64,000 nt of DNA from assembly GCF_900111885.1 (NCBI RefSeq), contig NZ_FOKG01000010.1, positions 124,001-188,000 of the forward strand, read 5' to 3'. Under the pieces are notes generated by a model, which saw nothing but the letters and a program-made list of their open reading frames with translations, did no database searches and was not told the DNA's origin. Positions 63,102 through 64,000 of this stretch are shown here, one piece after another. A program made the position numbers and the translations under genes. The DNA is from Amycolatopsis marina. GTDB taxonomy: Bacteria > Actinomycetota > Actinomycetes > Mycobacteriales > Pseudonocardiaceae. The first letter of the stretch is position 1. Every line of letters starts with the position of its first letter.

Positions 63102-63892
63102 ACAACACCCCCGCGGAGATCAAGGCATGCTGCGCGGACGCCTACGGCGGCGATGCCGTGGCTCTCCTGCTCGGCGAGTCCTACCATCCCGGCGGCCCGG
63201 CACTGACCCGGCGGCTCGCCGAGCGACTGCGGCTGCGCAGCGGGCAACAGGTGGTGGACGTCGCCGCCGGACCGGGTGCCAGCGCCCGCCTGCTCGCCAC
63301 CGATTTTGACGTCACCGTCGACGGCGTGGATCTCGGCGAGGCCAGCGTGGACCGGGCCCGCAAGCTGACCGACGAAGCCGGTCTCGCGGACAGGGCCCGG
63401 TTCCATCCCGGCGACGCCGAACGTGTCCCGCTGCCCGACGGTGAGTTCGACGCGGTGGTCTGCGAGTGCGCGTTCTGCACCTTCCCCGACAAGCACGCAG
63501 CGGCGAGCGAGTTCGCGAGGGTCCTGCGCCCCGGCGGCCGGGTCGGAATCACTGACGTCGTCGTCGCCGGAGCAGGCCTGCCCGAGGAACTGACCACCCT
63601 GACGGCCTGGGTCGCCTGCATCGCCGACGCCCGCCCGCTCGGCGAGTACTCCGCGATCCTGCACCAAGCCGGACTGCGAACCGTGCACACCGAGCAATAC
63701 GATGACGCGCTCACCCGGATGATCGACGAGATCGACGCCCGAATACGGCTACTCCGGATGACCGCGCCCGCACGTCTGGCTGAAGCAGGAGTGGATGTGA
63801 GCGCCGTGCTGCACTACACGACACTGGCCAGGAAGACCGTCCAGGAAGGACAGATCGGCTACGCACTGCTCATCGCCGAGAGACCGCGCTAG
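63098..63892 (+). CDS. Class I SAM-dependent methyltransferase
   Basis: 264 residues from a GTG that overlaps the radical SAM stop (GTGA). SAM-binding loop VVDVAAGPGAS (residues 53-63), VDGVDLGEASVDRA, GDAERVPLPDGEFDAV and a strand VGITDVVVAG. The N-terminus carries KACCADAYGGDAV with two adjacent Cys, as in some ArsM-like or lipid methyltransferases. It may act after the radical SAM enzyme on the same substrate. Confidence 0.88.
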   Translation: MNNTPAEIKACCADAYGGDAVALLLGESYHPGGPALTRRLAERLRLRSGQQVVDVAAGPGASARLLATDFDVTVDGVDLGEASVDRARKLTDEAGLADRARFHPGDAERVPLPDGEFDAVVCECAFCTFPDKHAAASEFARVLRPGGRVGITDVVVAGAGLPEELTTLTAWVACIADARPLGEYSAILHQAGLRTVHTEQYDDALTRMIDEIDARIRLLRMTAPARLAEAGVDVSAVLHYTTLARKTVQEGQIGYALLIAERPR

Positions 63893-64000
63893 CCGCGGCG
63901 CCCGCCCCTGTGCTCAGCGCGAGGAGCACCGTCGGGGTGCGGCACGTGAAGCCGAGGAGGAATGACGGCAGGGCACCGAGCAAACCCCGGTACCCGGTCC
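63870..64000 (-). CDS. 3' end of a membrane-protein gene running off the right edge
   Basis: On the minus strand a frame is open from base 63998 to a TGA at 63870-63872, 42 codons ending in hydrophobic residues (YRGLLGALPSFLLGFTC, then TPTVLLALSTGAGAAAS). The high hydrophobicity fits the last membrane helices of a larger protein, and its convergence with the methyltransferase (23-base overlap) is typical. No start is visible in the window. A lipid-related transporter or prenyltransferase would fit the neighbours, but this is a guess. Confidence 0.4.
   Translation of the reverse strand, partial: TGYRGLLGALPSFLLGFTCRTPTVLLALSTGAGAAASAVSRR

Noticed and set aside
63962..64000. A possible new gene start at ATG 63962 after GGAGG
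   Set aside because: The spacing between GGAGG and ATG is only one base and the 13 codons visible have no family pattern. The minus-strand hydrophobic frame explains the region better.

Overview
The window looks like chromosomal DNA of a high-GC actinomycete, most likely a Pseudonocardiaceae-type genus. The reasons are the strong GC bias, GTG starts and GGAGG ribosome binding sites, an F420-dependent glucose-6-phosphate dehydrogenase beside an F420 biosynthesis gene, and EccA-like and SseB-like neighbours of a giant protein. The genus is an inference. No rRNA, tRNA, CRISPR array, transposase or phage gene was seen. No gene-free stretch exceeds 300 bases; the longest are 55197-55420, 59879-60091 and 41835-42036.

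Region 1 (3-36440, plus) is one uninterrupted reading frame, already open at the left edge, encoding at least 12,145 residues. It is a mosaic. Four helical A modules occur, and the three complete ones end in an OTU-like fold whose catalytic Cys is replaced. A long beta-rich section carries Gly/Ser/Thr-rich hairpins that resemble membrane-inserting hairpins of pore formers. A series of hydrophobic modules follows. An effector-like block then holds two near-identical amidoligase domains, an aminoglycoside-phosphotransferase-fold kinase, a pierisin/scabin-like ADP-ribosyltransferase and a degenerate kinase. A very GC-rich C-terminus of about 2,330 residues closes the protein. A short cassette ending in GG[DN]WG recurs four times, three of them in front of a new enzymatic block. 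The amidoligase and ADP-ribosyltransferase stretches have clearly lower GC. I read the protein as a giant polymorphic-toxin-like polyprotein; this is inference.

Region 2 (36437-39436) holds a convergent gene for a beta-helix/CbxX-type AAA+ ATPase, then, divergently, a double SseB-domain protein and a small Cys-containing protein. These families often accompany type VII secretion loci and may serve the giant protein.

Region 3 (39576-50016) is a catabolic island: an AraC regulator, a divergent Tat-exported cyclase-family hydrolase, and an operon for a TRAP transporter (fused DctQM plus DctP), an SDR, an acyl-CoA synthetase, an acyl-CoA dehydrogenase and a VOC protein. It probably imports and activates an unknown carboxylic acid. 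The operon ends in what looks like the first 13 or so codons of a SnoaL/NTF2-like gene, cut off at the junction with a Sir2 gene.

Region 4 (49970-55196) holds a Sir2 deacylase, a cupin-SDR-fgd operon, cofC, and a second AraC regulator paralogous to the first. A conserved box of about 40 bp lies upstream of both the cupin operon and the second AraC gene.

Region 5 (55421-64000) holds an amidase, an alpha/beta hydrolase, a sodium:amino-acid symporter, a DUF1622 membrane protein, an M20 peptidase with an apparent frameshift, a radical SAM enzyme coupled to a methyltransferase, and the 3' end of a membrane-protein gene on the minus strand running off the right edge.
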